Shown here piece after piece: positions 31,881 to 40,295 of a stretch of 64,000 nucleotides of DNA (position 1 is the stretch's first letter; each line of letters starts with the position of its first letter). Source of the DNA: Bacillota bacterium (GTDB lineage: Bacteria > Bacillota > Sulfobacillia > RBS10-35 > Bu92). The stretch is taken from contig JADBKN010000051.1 in the NCBI GenBank assembly GCA_014896375.1, forward strand, positions 309,035 to 373,034, given 5' to 3'. The translations under genes were made by a program, and so were the position numbers. The notes beneath the pieces were generated by a model. The model was not told the DNA's origin. It searched no databases and saw nothing but the letters and a program-made list of their open reading frames with translations.

Positions 31881-32669
31881 GTGGCCGTTCCGAAGCTCGT
31901 CATCGAGAACCTGCAGGCGGAAGTCGAAGGGACCCCGATCCTGAAGGGCGTCGACCTGGAAGTCAAGGGCGGAGAGGTCCACGCCATCATGGGACCGAAC
32001 GGCGCCGGCAAGAGCACGCTCGCCTTCACCCTCGCGGGCCATCCCCGCTACCAGGTGACGGGCGGCCGCGTGACCCTCAACGGCGAGGACGTGCTCGCCA
32101 TGAGCCCGGATGAGCGCGCGCGCGCCGGCCTCTTCCTCGCCTTCCAGTACCCCAGCGAGGTGCCGGGCGTCACGGTCGCCAACTTCCTGCGCACCGCGCT
32201 CAACGAGCTGCGCGGCGAGGAGATCCCCGCCCGGGATTTCCTCAAGCTCCTGCACGAGAAGATGGACATCCTCCAGATGGACCGCGCCTTCGCAAACCGC
32301 TACCTCAACGAGGGCTTCTCGGGCGGTGAGAAGAAGCGCAACGAGATGCTGCAGCTGGCCGTCCTGCAGCCGAAGATCGCCATCCTCGACGAGACCGATT
32401 CCGGCCTCGACATCGACGCCGTGCGCGTCGTCGCGGAGAGCGTGAACCGCCTGCGCGGGCCGGAGCTCGGCGTGATCGTCATCACCCACTACTCGCGCAT
32501 CCTGCGCTACCTCGTGCCGGATTACGTCCACATCATGTTCGGCGGCCGCATCGTCCGCTCGGGCGGCCGCGAGCTGGCCGACAAGCTGGAGGAGAGCGGC
32601 TACAACTGGCTGCGCCGCGAGCTCGGCCTGGAAGAGGTCGAGGAGGAGGTCGCGCCGGATGTCCGTTGA
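31881..32669 (+). CDS. sufC: Fe-S cluster assembly ATPase SufC
   Basis: 262 aa ABC-type ATPase. Walker A is GPNGAGKSTL, signature FSGGEKKRNEMLQ, Walker B AILDETDSGLDIDAV, and the H-loop VITHYSRIL. SufC binds SufB and SufD to build the scaffold that assembles iron-sulfur clusters. The GTG start has AGAGGGAGG 7 bases upstream. First gene of sufC-sufD-sufS-sufU; sufD starts 11 bases before its stop. Confidence 0.97.
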   Translation: MAVPKLVIENLQAEVEGTPILKGVDLEVKGGEVHAIMGPNGAGKSTLAFTLAGHPRYQVTGGRVTLNGEDVLAMSPDERARAGLFLAFQYPSEVPGVTVANFLRTALNELRGEEIPARDFLKLLHEKMDILQMDRAFANRYLNEGFSGGEKKRNEMLQLAVLQPKIAILDETDSGLDIDAVRVVAESVNRLRGPELGVIVITHYSRILRYLVPDYVHIMFGGRIVRSGGRELADKLEESGYNWLRRELGLEEVEEEVAPDVR

Positions 32670-33993
32670 CACGCTGCCGCGCGCGCCCAAGCTGGCGGAC
32701 CTTGAGGAGAGTGCGCTGGCCGACCTCTCCCGCCAGTGGGGGGAGCCGGAGTGGCTCACGGAGGCGCGCATCGCCGCCTGGCGCCGCTTCCTGGAACTCC
32801 CCGTCCCGGACCGGCACATGGAGGTCTGGAACCGCATCAACCTGCGTCCCCTGCCGCTCATGGAGTTCAGCGCCTGGGTGCCGGCGGAGCCGTTCCGCTC
32901 TGAGGAGGAGCTGCCGGAGGCCGTGCGGCGGGCGCTGGGCGAGGCCGGCGCGGCGCACAGCCTGGTGCAGGTCGACGGCACGCCGGCCTTCCGCCGGGGC
33001 GGCGAGGAGCTCGCGCGCCGCGGCGTGATCTTCTGCGACCTGCAGACGGCCGTGCGGGAGCACCCGGACAAGGTCCGGGGCGCGCTCGGCGAGGTCGTGC
33101 CCGTCGATCGCGACAAGTTCACCGCGCTCTCCACGGCGCTGTGGACGGGCGGCTTCTTCCTCCACGTCCCGCGCGGGGTGACGGTCGAGCTGCCTCTCCA
33201 GACGGTGCGCTGGCGCTCCGCCGCGGCCGACGCCACCATCAGCCGCACGCTCGTGGTGCTGGAAGAGGGCGCCGCCTGCACGCTGATCGAATCCCAGGCG
33301 GGCGAGGGCGGCCGCATCGGGCTCGACTGCAACGTGGTGGAGATCATCCTTGGAGACGGCGCGCAGCTGAAGTACGTGGGCCTTCAGGACTGGGACGAGG
33401 ACATGTGGAGCTTCGCCCACCGGCAGGGCCGCCTGGCCGGGCGCGACAGCCGCCTCACGTGGGCGTTCGGCGAATTCGGCGGCCGCACCGCGCGCAGCTC
33501 GTTCCTGACGGAGCACATCGGCCGCGGGGCGGAGTCGAAGAGCGTGACCGTCTTCTTCTCCTCCGGCGTGCAGCACCACGACCTCTACCAGACGAACCTG
33601 CACACCGGCATCCAGACGAGCGCCAACATGGACGTGCGCGGCGCGCTCGCCGGCCGCGGCCGCTGCGTCTTCCGCGGCGACATCGAGATCCAGCGCGGCG
33701 CCAAGAAGACGAGCTCCTTCGAGGCTGCGCACGCGCTGGTGCTCGAGCGCGGCGCGCGCGCGGACGCCATCCCGAGCCTCTACATCGACGAGAACGACGT
33801 GCAGGCGTCGCACTCCGCCACCACCGGCCAGGTGGACGAGTCGCAGCTCTTCTACCTGATGAGCCGCGGCCTCTCCAAGAACACGGCGACGAAGCTCATC
33901 GTCCGCGGCTTCTTCGAACCGATCATGGAGCAGGTGCCCCTGGAGAGCGTGCGGCGGGAGTTCGAGCGCCTGATCGAGCGCAAGCTTTCCTAA
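32659..33993 (+). CDS. sufD: Fe-S cluster assembly protein SufD
   Basis: 444 aa. The N-terminal helical region (WGEPEWLTEARIAAWRRFLE then LPVPDRHMEVWNRI) and core beta-helix with FTALSTALWTGGFFLHVPRG, EGAACTLIES, VQHHDLYQTNLHTG and ending DESQLFYLMSRGLSKNTATK fit SufD rather than SufB: it lacks SufB's PQ-WM-FR start and the core Cys region EGCTAP. SufD joins SufC and SufB as scaffold. No sufB follows in the cluster, an unusual gap discussed as a finding. Confidence 0.9.
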   Translation: MSVDTLPRAPKLADLEESALADLSRQWGEPEWLTEARIAAWRRFLELPVPDRHMEVWNRINLRPLPLMEFSAWVPAEPFRSEEELPEAVRRALGEAGAAHSLVQVDGTPAFRRGGEELARRGVIFCDLQTAVREHPDKVRGALGEVVPVDRDKFTALSTALWTGGFFLHVPRGVTVELPLQTVRWRSAAADATISRTLVVLEEGAACTLIESQAGEGGRIGLDCNVVEIILGDGAQLKYVGLQDWDEDMWSFAHRQGRLAGRDSRLTWAFGEFGGRTARSSFLTEHIGRGAESKSVTVFFSSGVQHHDLYQTNLHTGIQTSANMDVRGALAGRGRCVFRGDIEIQRGAKKTSSFEAAHALVLERGARADAIPSLYIDENDVQASHSATTGQVDESQLFYLMSRGLSKNTATKLIVRGFFEPIMEQVPLESVRREFERLIERKLS

Positions 33994-34011
33994 AAAGAGA
34001 AGGTGAGGCGC

Positions 34012-35238
34012 ATGTTCGACCCGCGCGTCGTGCGGCGCGACTTCCCCATCCTTGAGCGGGAGGTCCACGGCAAGCGCCTGGTCTACCTGGACAACGCCGC
34101 GACCTCGCAGAAGCCGCGCGCCGTGATCGACGCCGTGGCGGACTACTACCGCCGCTCGAACGCCAACGTGCACCGCGGCCTCCACCAGCTGGCGGCCGAG
34201 GCCACAGAGCAGTACGAGGCCGCCCGTGAGAAGGTGCGCGCCTTCATCCACGCGCCGGACGCGTCCGGCGTCATCTTCACGCGCAACGCCACGGAGGCCA
34301 TCAACCTCGTCGCCTACAGCTGGGCGCGGAAGAACCTGAAAGAAGGCGACGCCATCCTTCTCACCGTCGCCGAGCACCATTCGAACCTGGTGCCGTGGCA
34401 GCTCGTCGCGCAGGAGACGGGCGCGCGGCTGCGCTACATCCGGCTCACGGAGGACGGCCGCCTCGACCTTTCCGAGCTCGACCGCCTCCTTGAAGGCGTG
34501 CGCCTCGTGTCGGTGGCGCACGCGTCGAACGTGCTGGGCACGGTCCACCCGGTGGAGACGCTGGCGCGCGCGGCGCACGCGGCCGGCGCGAAGATCCTCG
34601 TCGACGCCGCGCAGAGCGCGCCGCACATGCCGCTGGACGTGCAGGCGCTGGACTGCGACTTCCTCGCCTTCTCCGGCCACAAGATGCTCGGGCCCATGGG
34701 CATCGGCGTACTTTGGGCGCGCCCGGAGATCCTCGAAGCGATGGACCCGTTCCTCGGGGGCGGGGAGATGATCGGCGTCGTCGGGCTGGAATCCTCGACC
34801 TGGCGCGAGATCCCCTGGAAGTTCGAGGCCGGCACGCCGAACGTGGCGGGCGCCATCGGCCTCGCCGCCGCGATCGACTATCTTGAGCGGCTCGGCATGG
34901 AGAACGTCCGCCGGCACGAGGAGGAGCTCATCACCTACGCGTACCGTCGGCTTGAAGAGGTGCCGGGCATCGAGCTTTACGGGCCGCGCGACGGCCGCGC
35001 GGGCCTCATCGCCTTCAACCTCGAGGGCATCCACCCGCACGACGTGAGCCAGGTCCTCGACCAGGAGGGCGTGGCCGTGCGCGCCGGCCACCACTGCTGC
35101 CAGCCGCTCATGCGGGAGCTCGGCGTGGCCGCCACCGTGCGCGCGAGCTTCTACATTTACAACGACCGGGACGACGCCGACGTGCTCGTCGACGCGCTCC
35201 AGAAGACGAGGGAGTTCTTCGGCCGTGTCGCTCTCTGA
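34012..35238 (+). CDS. sufS: Cysteine desulfurase SufS
   Basis: 408 aa from the ATG at 34012 (AGAAGGTGAGG upstream; a GTG at 34003 is in frame). PLP enzyme of aminotransferase class V: YLDNAATSQKPRAVI, AEHHSNLVPWQ, VDAAQSAPHMP, PLP-binding Lys224 in FSGHKML, and the catalytic Cys362 in RAGHHCCQPLM. It takes sulfur from cysteine, passes it to SufU, and feeds the SufBCD scaffold. The next gene, sufU, starts 14 bases before its stop, matching the SufS-SufU pairing typical of Bacillota. Confidence 0.96.
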   Translation: MFDPRVVRRDFPILEREVHGKRLVYLDNAATSQKPRAVIDAVADYYRRSNANVHRGLHQLAAEATEQYEAAREKVRAFIHAPDASGVIFTRNATEAINLVAYSWARKNLKEGDAILLTVAEHHSNLVPWQLVAQETGARLRYIRLTEDGRLDLSELDRLLEGVRLVSVAHASNVLGTVHPVETLARAAHAAGAKILVDAAQSAPHMPLDVQALDCDFLAFSGHKMLGPMGIGVLWARPEILEAMDPFLGGGEMIGVVGLESSTWREIPWKFEAGTPNVAGAIGLAAAIDYLERLGMENVRRHEEELITYAYRRLEEVPGIELYGPRDGRAGLIAFNLEGIHPHDVSQVLDQEGVAVRAGHHCCQPLMRELGVAATVRASFYIYNDRDDADVLVDALQKTREFFGRVAL

Positions 35239-35659
35239 CCTCTACCAGGAAGTGATCCTCGACCACTACCGCGCGCCGCGCAACCGCGGCCGTCTTCCGG
35301 ACGCGACGGTCTCGCTCAACGCCGAGAACCCGCTCTGCGGCGACGAGCTCCGCCTCGACCTCGACGTACAGGGCGACCGCATCGCGAATATCCTGTTCGA
35401 GGGCCGCGGCTGCTCGATCTCCCTCGCCTCGGCCTCGATGATGACCGAGCTTGTGAAGGGCGGAACGCTGTCGGCCGCCAGGGAGGCGATCGCGCGCTTC
35501 AAAGCGATGCTGCGCAGCGGGGAGGAGGACGAGGCGCTGGGCGACGCCACCGCGCTGGTGGGCGTGTCGAAGTTCCCCGTGCGCGTGAAGTGCGCCACGC
35601 TCGCCTGGACGGCCCTGGAGCAGGCGCTGGACGAACTGTCCGCGGACCGCGCCCGTTGA
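35225..35659 (+). CDS. sufU: Sulfur-transfer/scaffold protein SufU
   Basis: 144 aa, IscU-like. Zinc/sulfur ligands are Cys38 and Asp40 (NPLCGDELRL), Cys63 (GRGCSISLASAS) and Cys123 (VRVKCATLAW), the SufU pattern. It accepts persulfide from SufS. GTG start. Last gene of the suf cluster; a separate promoter drives the following gene. Confidence 0.95.
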   Translation: MSLSDLYQEVILDHYRAPRNRGRLPDATVSLNAENPLCGDELRLDLDVQGDRIANILFEGRGCSISLASASMMTELVKGGTLSAAREAIARFKAMLRSGEEDEALGDATALVGVSKFPVRVKCATLAWTALEQALDELSADRAR

Positions 35660-35665
35660 CGCGGC

Positions 35666-35694
35666 TTGGCGCCGCGCGCGGAGCGTGCTAGCAT
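35666..35694 (+). promoter_or_regulatory. Sigma-A-like promoter before the GltD-like gene
   Basis: TTGGCG (35666-35671), 17 bases, TAGCAT (35689-35694), lying just after the sufU stop and about 79 bases before the GltD-like start. Confidence 0.6.
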
Positions 35695-35772
35695 GATCTT
35701 GTTCGGTGCGGTACGATTGCAGCGTCGCTCGGCTGGCCTTGTTCACGTTTTCACAAGTTGGGGGAGTCGGCC

Positions 35773-37257
35773 ATGAGCTTCACGATGTCCCGGTTTTCGT
35801 GGAAAGAAGTCGAGCGGCACCAGCTCGACCGCGACAAGGCGCTCGCCGGCTGGGACGAGGTCAACCTCGGCTACCTCACGTTCGAAGAGGCGAAGGCCGA
35901 GGCCGACCGCTGCCTGCAGTGCGGGACCCCGTACTGCCAGGAGGGCTGCCCCAACCACAACCCCATCCGCGACTTCATCGGACTCATCCAGGAAGGACGC
36001 CTGATCGACGCCGCGCTCTTGGACTGGGAGGCGAACCCTCTGGCCTCCTGCACCGGGCGCGTGTGCGCCTGGGAGCGGCAGTGCGAGGGGTACTGCGTCG
36101 TCATCAACCACGGCGACCCCATCCGTATCGGCACGCTGGAGCGGTTCATGGGCGACTACGCCCTTCAGCACCTCGATGAGATCGACCTCTCCAGCTTCAA
36201 GGGCGAGGCCACCGGGCAGCGCGTGGCCGTCGTGGGCGCCGGCCCGGCCGGGCTGGCGGCCGCCTGGTTCCTCGCTCGCAAGGGCTACGACGTCACCATC
36301 TTCGAGTCGTGGTACCTCTACGGCGGCGTGATGGCCTACGGCATTCCGGAATACGTGCTGCCGCAGCGCATCATCGATCTTGAGGTGGAGAAGCTCCTGC
36401 GGCTCGGCGTGAAGGTGCGCACCGGCGTGCGTGTGGGCAAGGACGTCACGATCAAGGAGCTCATGGAGCGGGACGGCTTCGACGCCGTGTTCATCGCCAC
36501 CGGCGCGAACCAGCCGGCCACGCCCGGAGTTCCCGGAGAGGACCTGCCGGGCGTCTGGACCGCCAAGGATTTCCTCATGAGGGCGACGGAAGAGCTCCTC
36601 TCCCGAGAGTACGGCCTGCCGGTGAAGGAGCCCGTGCACGTGGGCGACCGGGTGCTGATCGTCGGCGCGGGCGACACGGCCATGGATGCGGCGCGCACCT
36701 CGCTGCGCCTCGGCGCCAAGGACGTGATCGTCGCCTACCGCCGCACGGAGGAGATGGCGCCCTCCCGTCCCATCGAGATCGAGCACGTCAAGCACGAGGG
36801 CGGCCGGTTCATGTACCTCGTCAACCCGACGCGGTTCATCGCGGACGAATCCGGCAAGCTCTGCGCGGTGGAGCTCATCCGCATGGAGCTGGGGGAGCCG
36901 GACCGTTCCGGGCGTCCGCGCGTCCAGCCCGTGCCCGGCAGCGAGTTCCAGATCCCCGTCGACACCGCCATCCTGGCCGTCGGCTACAAGCCCGAGCGCG
37001 ACCTGGCCGACTCCACGGAAGGCCTGGAGGTGGCCAACTGGGGCGGCATCATCGTGGACCGGTACGGCCAGACGAGCCTGCCCGGCGTCTTCGCGGCCGG
37101 CGATTGCGTGACGGGCGCGAAGACGGTCGTGCACGCGATCTACGCCGCGCGCAAGGCCTGTGAAGGTCTGCACAACTACCTCATGGCCAAGCGCTTGGAG
37201 CGCGAGGGCGCCGCCCGGCACGAGGCGCTGCTCCTGAGCGCGGCGGCCGCCTCGTGA
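35773..37257 (+). CDS. GltD-like NAD(P)H oxidoreductase (glutamate synthase small-subunit family)
   Basis: 494 aa from the ATG at 35773 (GGGGAG upstream). N-terminal Fer4_20 domain with two Fe-S-type cysteine clusters: RCLQCGTPYCQEGCPNHNPI, then LASCTGRVCAWERQCEGYCV. FAD site VAVVGAGPAGLAAAW and NAD(P)H site VLIVGAGDTAMDAART, then YRRTEEMAPSRP and the end GVFAAGDCVTGAKTVVHAI. This is the GltD/NfnB/small-subunit architecture. No gltB lies adjacent; the nearest glutamate-synthase-like gene is at 8854, an incomplete partner. It may pair with a GltB elsewhere, or be an NfnAB-like or other dehydrogenase subunit. Confidence 0.85.
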   Translation: MSFTMSRFSWKEVERHQLDRDKALAGWDEVNLGYLTFEEAKAEADRCLQCGTPYCQEGCPNHNPIRDFIGLIQEGRLIDAALLDWEANPLASCTGRVCAWERQCEGYCVVINHGDPIRIGTLERFMGDYALQHLDEIDLSSFKGEATGQRVAVVGAGPAGLAAAWFLARKGYDVTIFESWYLYGGVMAYGIPEYVLPQRIIDLEVEKLLRLGVKVRTGVRVGKDVTIKELMERDGFDAVFIATGANQPATPGVPGEDLPGVWTAKDFLMRATEELLSREYGLPVKEPVHVGDRVLIVGAGDTAMDAARTSLRLGAKDVIVAYRRTEEMAPSRPIEIEHVKHEGGRFMYLVNPTRFIADESGKLCAVELIRMELGEPDRSGRPRVQPVPGSEFQIPVDTAILAVGYKPERDLADSTEGLEVANWGGIIVDRYGQTSLPGVFAAGDCVTGAKTVVHAIYAARKACEGLHNYLMAKRLEREGAARHEALLLSAAAAS

Positions 37258-37312
37258 GAGCATCCGTTCAGTACGGGTGAACGAAGTTCAATAAAAGATT
37301 ACAATCGATCTC

Positions 37313-37339
37313 ACCGGCGCCGTGGGGCGCCGGTTTTGT
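37313..37339 (+). terminator. Intrinsic terminator after the GltD-like gene
   Basis: ACCGGCGCC pairs with GGCGCCGGT around a 4-base loop, followed by TTTTGTTT. Confidence 0.85.
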
Positions 37340-37356
37340 TTATCGGTTGCGCGGGA

Positions 37357-37383
37357 GGCGCCATCAGATGGCGTCGATTTTTG
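37357..37383 (+). terminator. Second terminator-like hairpin
   Basis: GGCGCCAT pairs with ATGGCGTC (one G-T pair) across a CAG loop, followed by GATTTTT. It runs directly into the Spo0A-like box. Confidence 0.55.
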
Positions 37384-37426
37384 TCGAAAAGATGCCGCAA
37401 AAGCTCGGGAGGACGTGAGTTCGACA
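37382..37426. promoter_or_regulatory. Inverted pair of Spo0A-like boxes
   Basis: TGTCGAA occurs at 37382-37388 in the context ATTTTTGTCGAAAAG, very close to the B. subtilis 0A box, and its inverse TTCGACA at 37420-37426. A further partial CATCGAA follows at 37427. They lie 80-120 bases before the 37505 gene. No clear -10 was found, so sigma type is open. Basis: sequence match; function is inference. Confidence 0.5.
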
Positions 37427-37504
37427 CATCGAAACTGCGTGAATACCTGCCCTTGAACCGCCGCGGCGAGCTCGGCGTTCATCTCAACTAAAAGGAGGTT
37501 CTGC

Positions 37505-37870
37505 ATGATTGAACAATGCCGTCCGCGCTTGCACTGCGTCCTGGAGACGACGCGGGACCTCGACGTGGAGGGCAAGCGCGTGCGGTACCGGTACCGCCTC
37601 TGGATGTCCGCCGACACGGGCCGCTACGCCATCGAGATCCGGCGCGAGGCGAATGGCGGGGCGCCGCCGGCCGATGCGGCCGTGTTCAGCGGGTGGCTGC
37701 AGGACGCTGAGGAGGCGCGCCGGCTGTTTGAACGCGTCGCGCTTTCCCAGGACCCCCTCCTCCCCGTGCACCTCGAAGACGTGGTGAGGGACGCGCTCTT
37801 GAAGGAGGAGGAACTAAGCGCTTCCAGCAGTGCCAGTATATTCCACGGCGAGTTCACCGTCAAGACGTAA
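37505..37870 (+). CDS. Small DUF6514-like protein of unknown function
   Basis: 121 aa with an excellent ribosome site (AAAAGGAGG, 7 bases upstream of ATG). The pattern VEGKRVRYRYRLWMSADT, YAIEIRREA, EARRLFERVA and PVHLEDVVRDALL resembles the DUF6514 family of Clostridia, short cytoplasmic proteins of unknown role often ending PVHLxDVVEDFL. The last 20 residues (Ser-rich) are extra. Preceded by two terminators and a Spo0A-like box pair, so stage-specific expression at the onset of sporulation is possible (inference). Confidence 0.6.
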   Translation: MIEQCRPRLHCVLETTRDLDVEGKRVRYRYRLWMSADTGRYAIEIRREANGGAPPADAAVFSGWLQDAEEARRLFERVALSQDPLLPVHLEDVVRDALLKEEELSASSSASIFHGEFTVKT

Positions 37871-38025
37871 GGGCCAGAGGATGGCGCGCATCTGGACGCG
37901 CCGGCGCCTCGGTCGCGGCGCCGGCGCCCCGGCGGCGGGACCGGCAACGTCTGCCGGACATGGCAGGAGATTGTCAGGGGCCGGCGAAAAACAAGCCCCC
38001 ACAGCATCCGGTGAGGAGTGAGACG

Positions 38026-39264
38026 ATGACGTCAGGGCTGATGCGGCGCATCGGCACAGCCGTTTTGGCGCTGGGCTTGGTCGCGTTCGTCGGCGCCTGC
38101 GGCGGCGGCGGCGGTGGGTCCAGCGAGAGCGGCGGCGGCGGCGGCACGATCATCAAGATCGCCACACAGACGCCGCTTTCCGGGGACGAGTCCGTCCAGG
38201 GCATCGCGATTCGCAACGGCGCCGAGCTCAAGCTGCAGCAGGAGGCGCCGGAGTTCGCCAAGATGGGCTTCACGCTGCAGCTCGATCCGCAGGATGACAA
38301 GGGCGATCCCAACACGGGCGTGGCCAACGCGCAGAAGCTCGCCGCGGACCCGGACGTCCTGGCCGTCGTGGGCCACCTGGATTCCGGCGTCATCATCCCC
38401 TCTGAGGGCAAGTATCACGAGGGGCACCTGCCCGTCGTCTCACCCTTCAACACGAACCCGAACGTCACGAGCCAGTGGAAGTACCCGGAGATCAACCGCA
38501 TCGTGGGCCGCGATGACGTCCAGGGTCCCGTGGGCGCGATCTTCGCCAAGCAGGAGCTGGGCGTGAACACCGTCTTCGTCATCGACAACATCACCGCATA
38601 CGGCACGGGCGTCGCGGAGGCGTTCGCGCAGAAGGCCCAGGAGCTCGGCATGCAGGTTGTGGGCCGTGAGAGCGTGGCCAAGGACGAGACGGACTTCTCC
38701 AACGTGCTGAACAAGATCGCGGACGCGAAACCCGACCTGGTCTACTACGGCGGTCTCTACCAGGGGTTCGCGCTGCTGCTGAACCAGGCGCACTCGAGAG
38801 GCATCCAGACGAAGTGGCTGGGCCCGGACGGCACGTTCTCCAAGGGCACGGTGGAGAACGCCAAGGAGAACGCCATCGGCGTCTACGCCACGTCGATCGT
38901 CGCGCCGACGGACTTCACGGAAGCCGGCAAGAAGTTCATCGAGGACTACAAGAAGGCCTACAACGACACGCCGGATCCCGCGGCCATCTACGGCTATGAC
39001 GCCATGGGCGTGGTCCTTGAGGCGCTGAAGAACGCCATCCAGGAGAACGGCGGCAAGAAGCCCACACGCGAGCAGCTCACCGCGGCCATCCGCGCCGTCA
39101 AGGACTACCAAGGCGCGCTCGTCCACGTCGGCTTCGACGACATCGGCGACAACATCTACGCCGGCTACTACGTGTACCAGTACACGTCGGCCAACCCCGA
39201 CACGAACGGCGATCCGCGCCTCGTGGCGCAGTATGACCCGAAGGGGAACAAGGTCGGCGACTGA
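38026..39264 (+). CDS. Branched-chain amino acid-binding lipoprotein (LivJ/LivK family)
   Basis: 412 aa from the ATG at 38026 (GTGAGGAGTG upstream). Lipoprotein signal with lipobox VGAC near residue 25 and a Gly/Ser linker, then a Peripla_BP_6 domain: IATQTPLSGDESVQGIAIRN, AVVGHLDSGVIIPSEGKYHE, PDLVYYGGLYQGFALLL and PDPAAIYGYDAMGVVLEALK. It binds leucine, isoleucine, valine or related amino acids outside the cell and delivers them to LivHM. It heads the operon livJ-livH-livM-livG-livF. The 155 bases upstream (37871-38025) are GC-rich with no clear promoter. Confidence 0.93.
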   Translation: MTSGLMRRIGTAVLALGLVAFVGACGGGGGGSSESGGGGGTIIKIATQTPLSGDESVQGIAIRNGAELKLQQEAPEFAKMGFTLQLDPQDDKGDPNTGVANAQKLAADPDVLAVVGHLDSGVIIPSEGKYHEGHLPVVSPFNTNPNVTSQWKYPEINRIVGRDDVQGPVGAIFAKQELGVNTVFVIDNITAYGTGVAEAFAQKAQELGMQVVGRESVAKDETDFSNVLNKIADAKPDLVYYGGLYQGFALLLNQAHSRGIQTKWLGPDGTFSKGTVENAKENAIGVYATSIVAPTDFTEAGKKFIEDYKKAYNDTPDPAAIYGYDAMGVVLEALKNAIQENGGKKPTREQLTAAIRAVKDYQGALVHVGFDDIGDNIYAGYYVYQYTSANPDTNGDPRLVAQYDPKGNKVGD

Positions 39265-39354
39265 CCTTCGCAGTGTGCGCGCCGGGCGGGCCCGCGCCCG
39301 CCCGGCACGCGCCGGAGACGGGCGCCGCACCTGGCCCGCGTAAGGAGCCCACCG

Positions 39355-40293
39355 TTGGACATCTTGCCTCAGCTCTTTCTCGACGGCCTCGTCGTCGGTT
39401 TCGTCTACGCGCTCATCGCCGTCGGGTACACCATGGTCTACGGCGTATTGGAACTCATCAACTTCGCGCACGGGGACATCTTCATGGTGGGTGCGTTCGT
39501 GGGCACGGAGGTCCTCGTGGCGCTGGCCGGCTGGGGGCTTCGCGCCACAGCGGATCCGTGGCTCGCCCTGTCCCTCGCGCTCCTGCCGGCCATGGCGGTG
39601 GCCGCGGCGTTGGGGGTGGCGGTGGAGCGCTTCGCCTACCGGCCGCTGCGCCGCTCGCCGCGGCTCATCATCCTCATCTCGGCCATCGGCGTGTCGTTCA
39701 TCATCGAGGACCTCGTCCGCCTCGTGGAGACGATCCACCAGGGGAAGTTCGTGCTGCCCGTGCCCACCGTGTTCCCAGACGTCTACCACGTGAGCGTGCC
39801 CGGCCTGCCTTCCCCGTTGACGATCAAGGCGAACTCCCTCGTGGTCGTGGGCGCGGCCGTGATCATGATGGTCGTGCTCACGCTCATCGTCTCGCGCACG
39901 CGTGCGGGGCGGGCGATGCGCGCCGTGGCGGAGGATCCGGTCACCGCGGCGCTGCAGGGGGTGGACGTGGACCGCATCATCGCGCTGACGTTTCTCATCG
40001 GGTCGGCCATGGGCGGGGCGGCCGGCGTGCTCTTCGCCACGCAGTACACGACGATCACGCCCTACATCGGCTTCCTCATCGGCATCAAGGCCTTCACGGC
40101 GGCCGTGGTGGGCGGCATCGGCAACATCCCCGGATCCTTCCTGGGGGGCATCCTCCTTGGCGTGCTGGAGCAGGTGGGCGGCGGCTTCGTGGGCGCCAAG
40201 TTCCAGAATGTGTTCGCCTTCTGCGTGCTGGTGGCGGTCCTGATCTTCAAGCCCTCGGGCCTTCTCGGCCAGAGGGTTCAGGAGAAGGTGTAG
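39355..40293 (+). CDS. livH: Branched-chain amino acid ABC permease LivH
   Basis: 312 aa, eight or so helices. Typical LivH text: GYTMVYGVLELINFAHGDIF, VERFAYRPLRRSPRLIILIS, RAGRAMRAVAEDPVTAALQG (EAA-like loop) and VVGGIGNIPGSFLGGILLG. TTG start at 39355 with TAAGGAG 8 bases upstream. Works with LivM as a channel pair; 2 bases separate the two genes. Confidence 0.95.
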   Translation: MDILPQLFLDGLVVGFVYALIAVGYTMVYGVLELINFAHGDIFMVGAFVGTEVLVALAGWGLRATADPWLALSLALLPAMAVAAALGVAVERFAYRPLRRSPRLIILISAIGVSFIIEDLVRLVETIHQGKFVLPVPTVFPDVYHVSVPGLPSPLTIKANSLVVVGAAVIMMVVLTLIVSRTRAGRAMRAVAEDPVTAALQGVDVDRIIALTFLIGSAMGGAAGVLFATQYTTITPYIGFLIGIKAFTAAVVGGIGNIPGSFLGGILLGVLEQVGGGFVGAKFQNVFAFCVLVAVLIFKPSGLLGQRVQEKV

Positions 40294-40295
40294 CG

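Noticed and set aside
30993..33347. Upstream extension of the Fur-like frame to 33347
   Set aside because: It runs antisense through glycerophosphodiesterase and suf genes; the true start is the GTG at 30992 with a ribosome site.
32659..33993. Calling this gene sufB
   Set aside because: It lacks SufB-specific N-terminal and core cysteine motifs; the N-terminus and the C-terminal pattern fit SufD.
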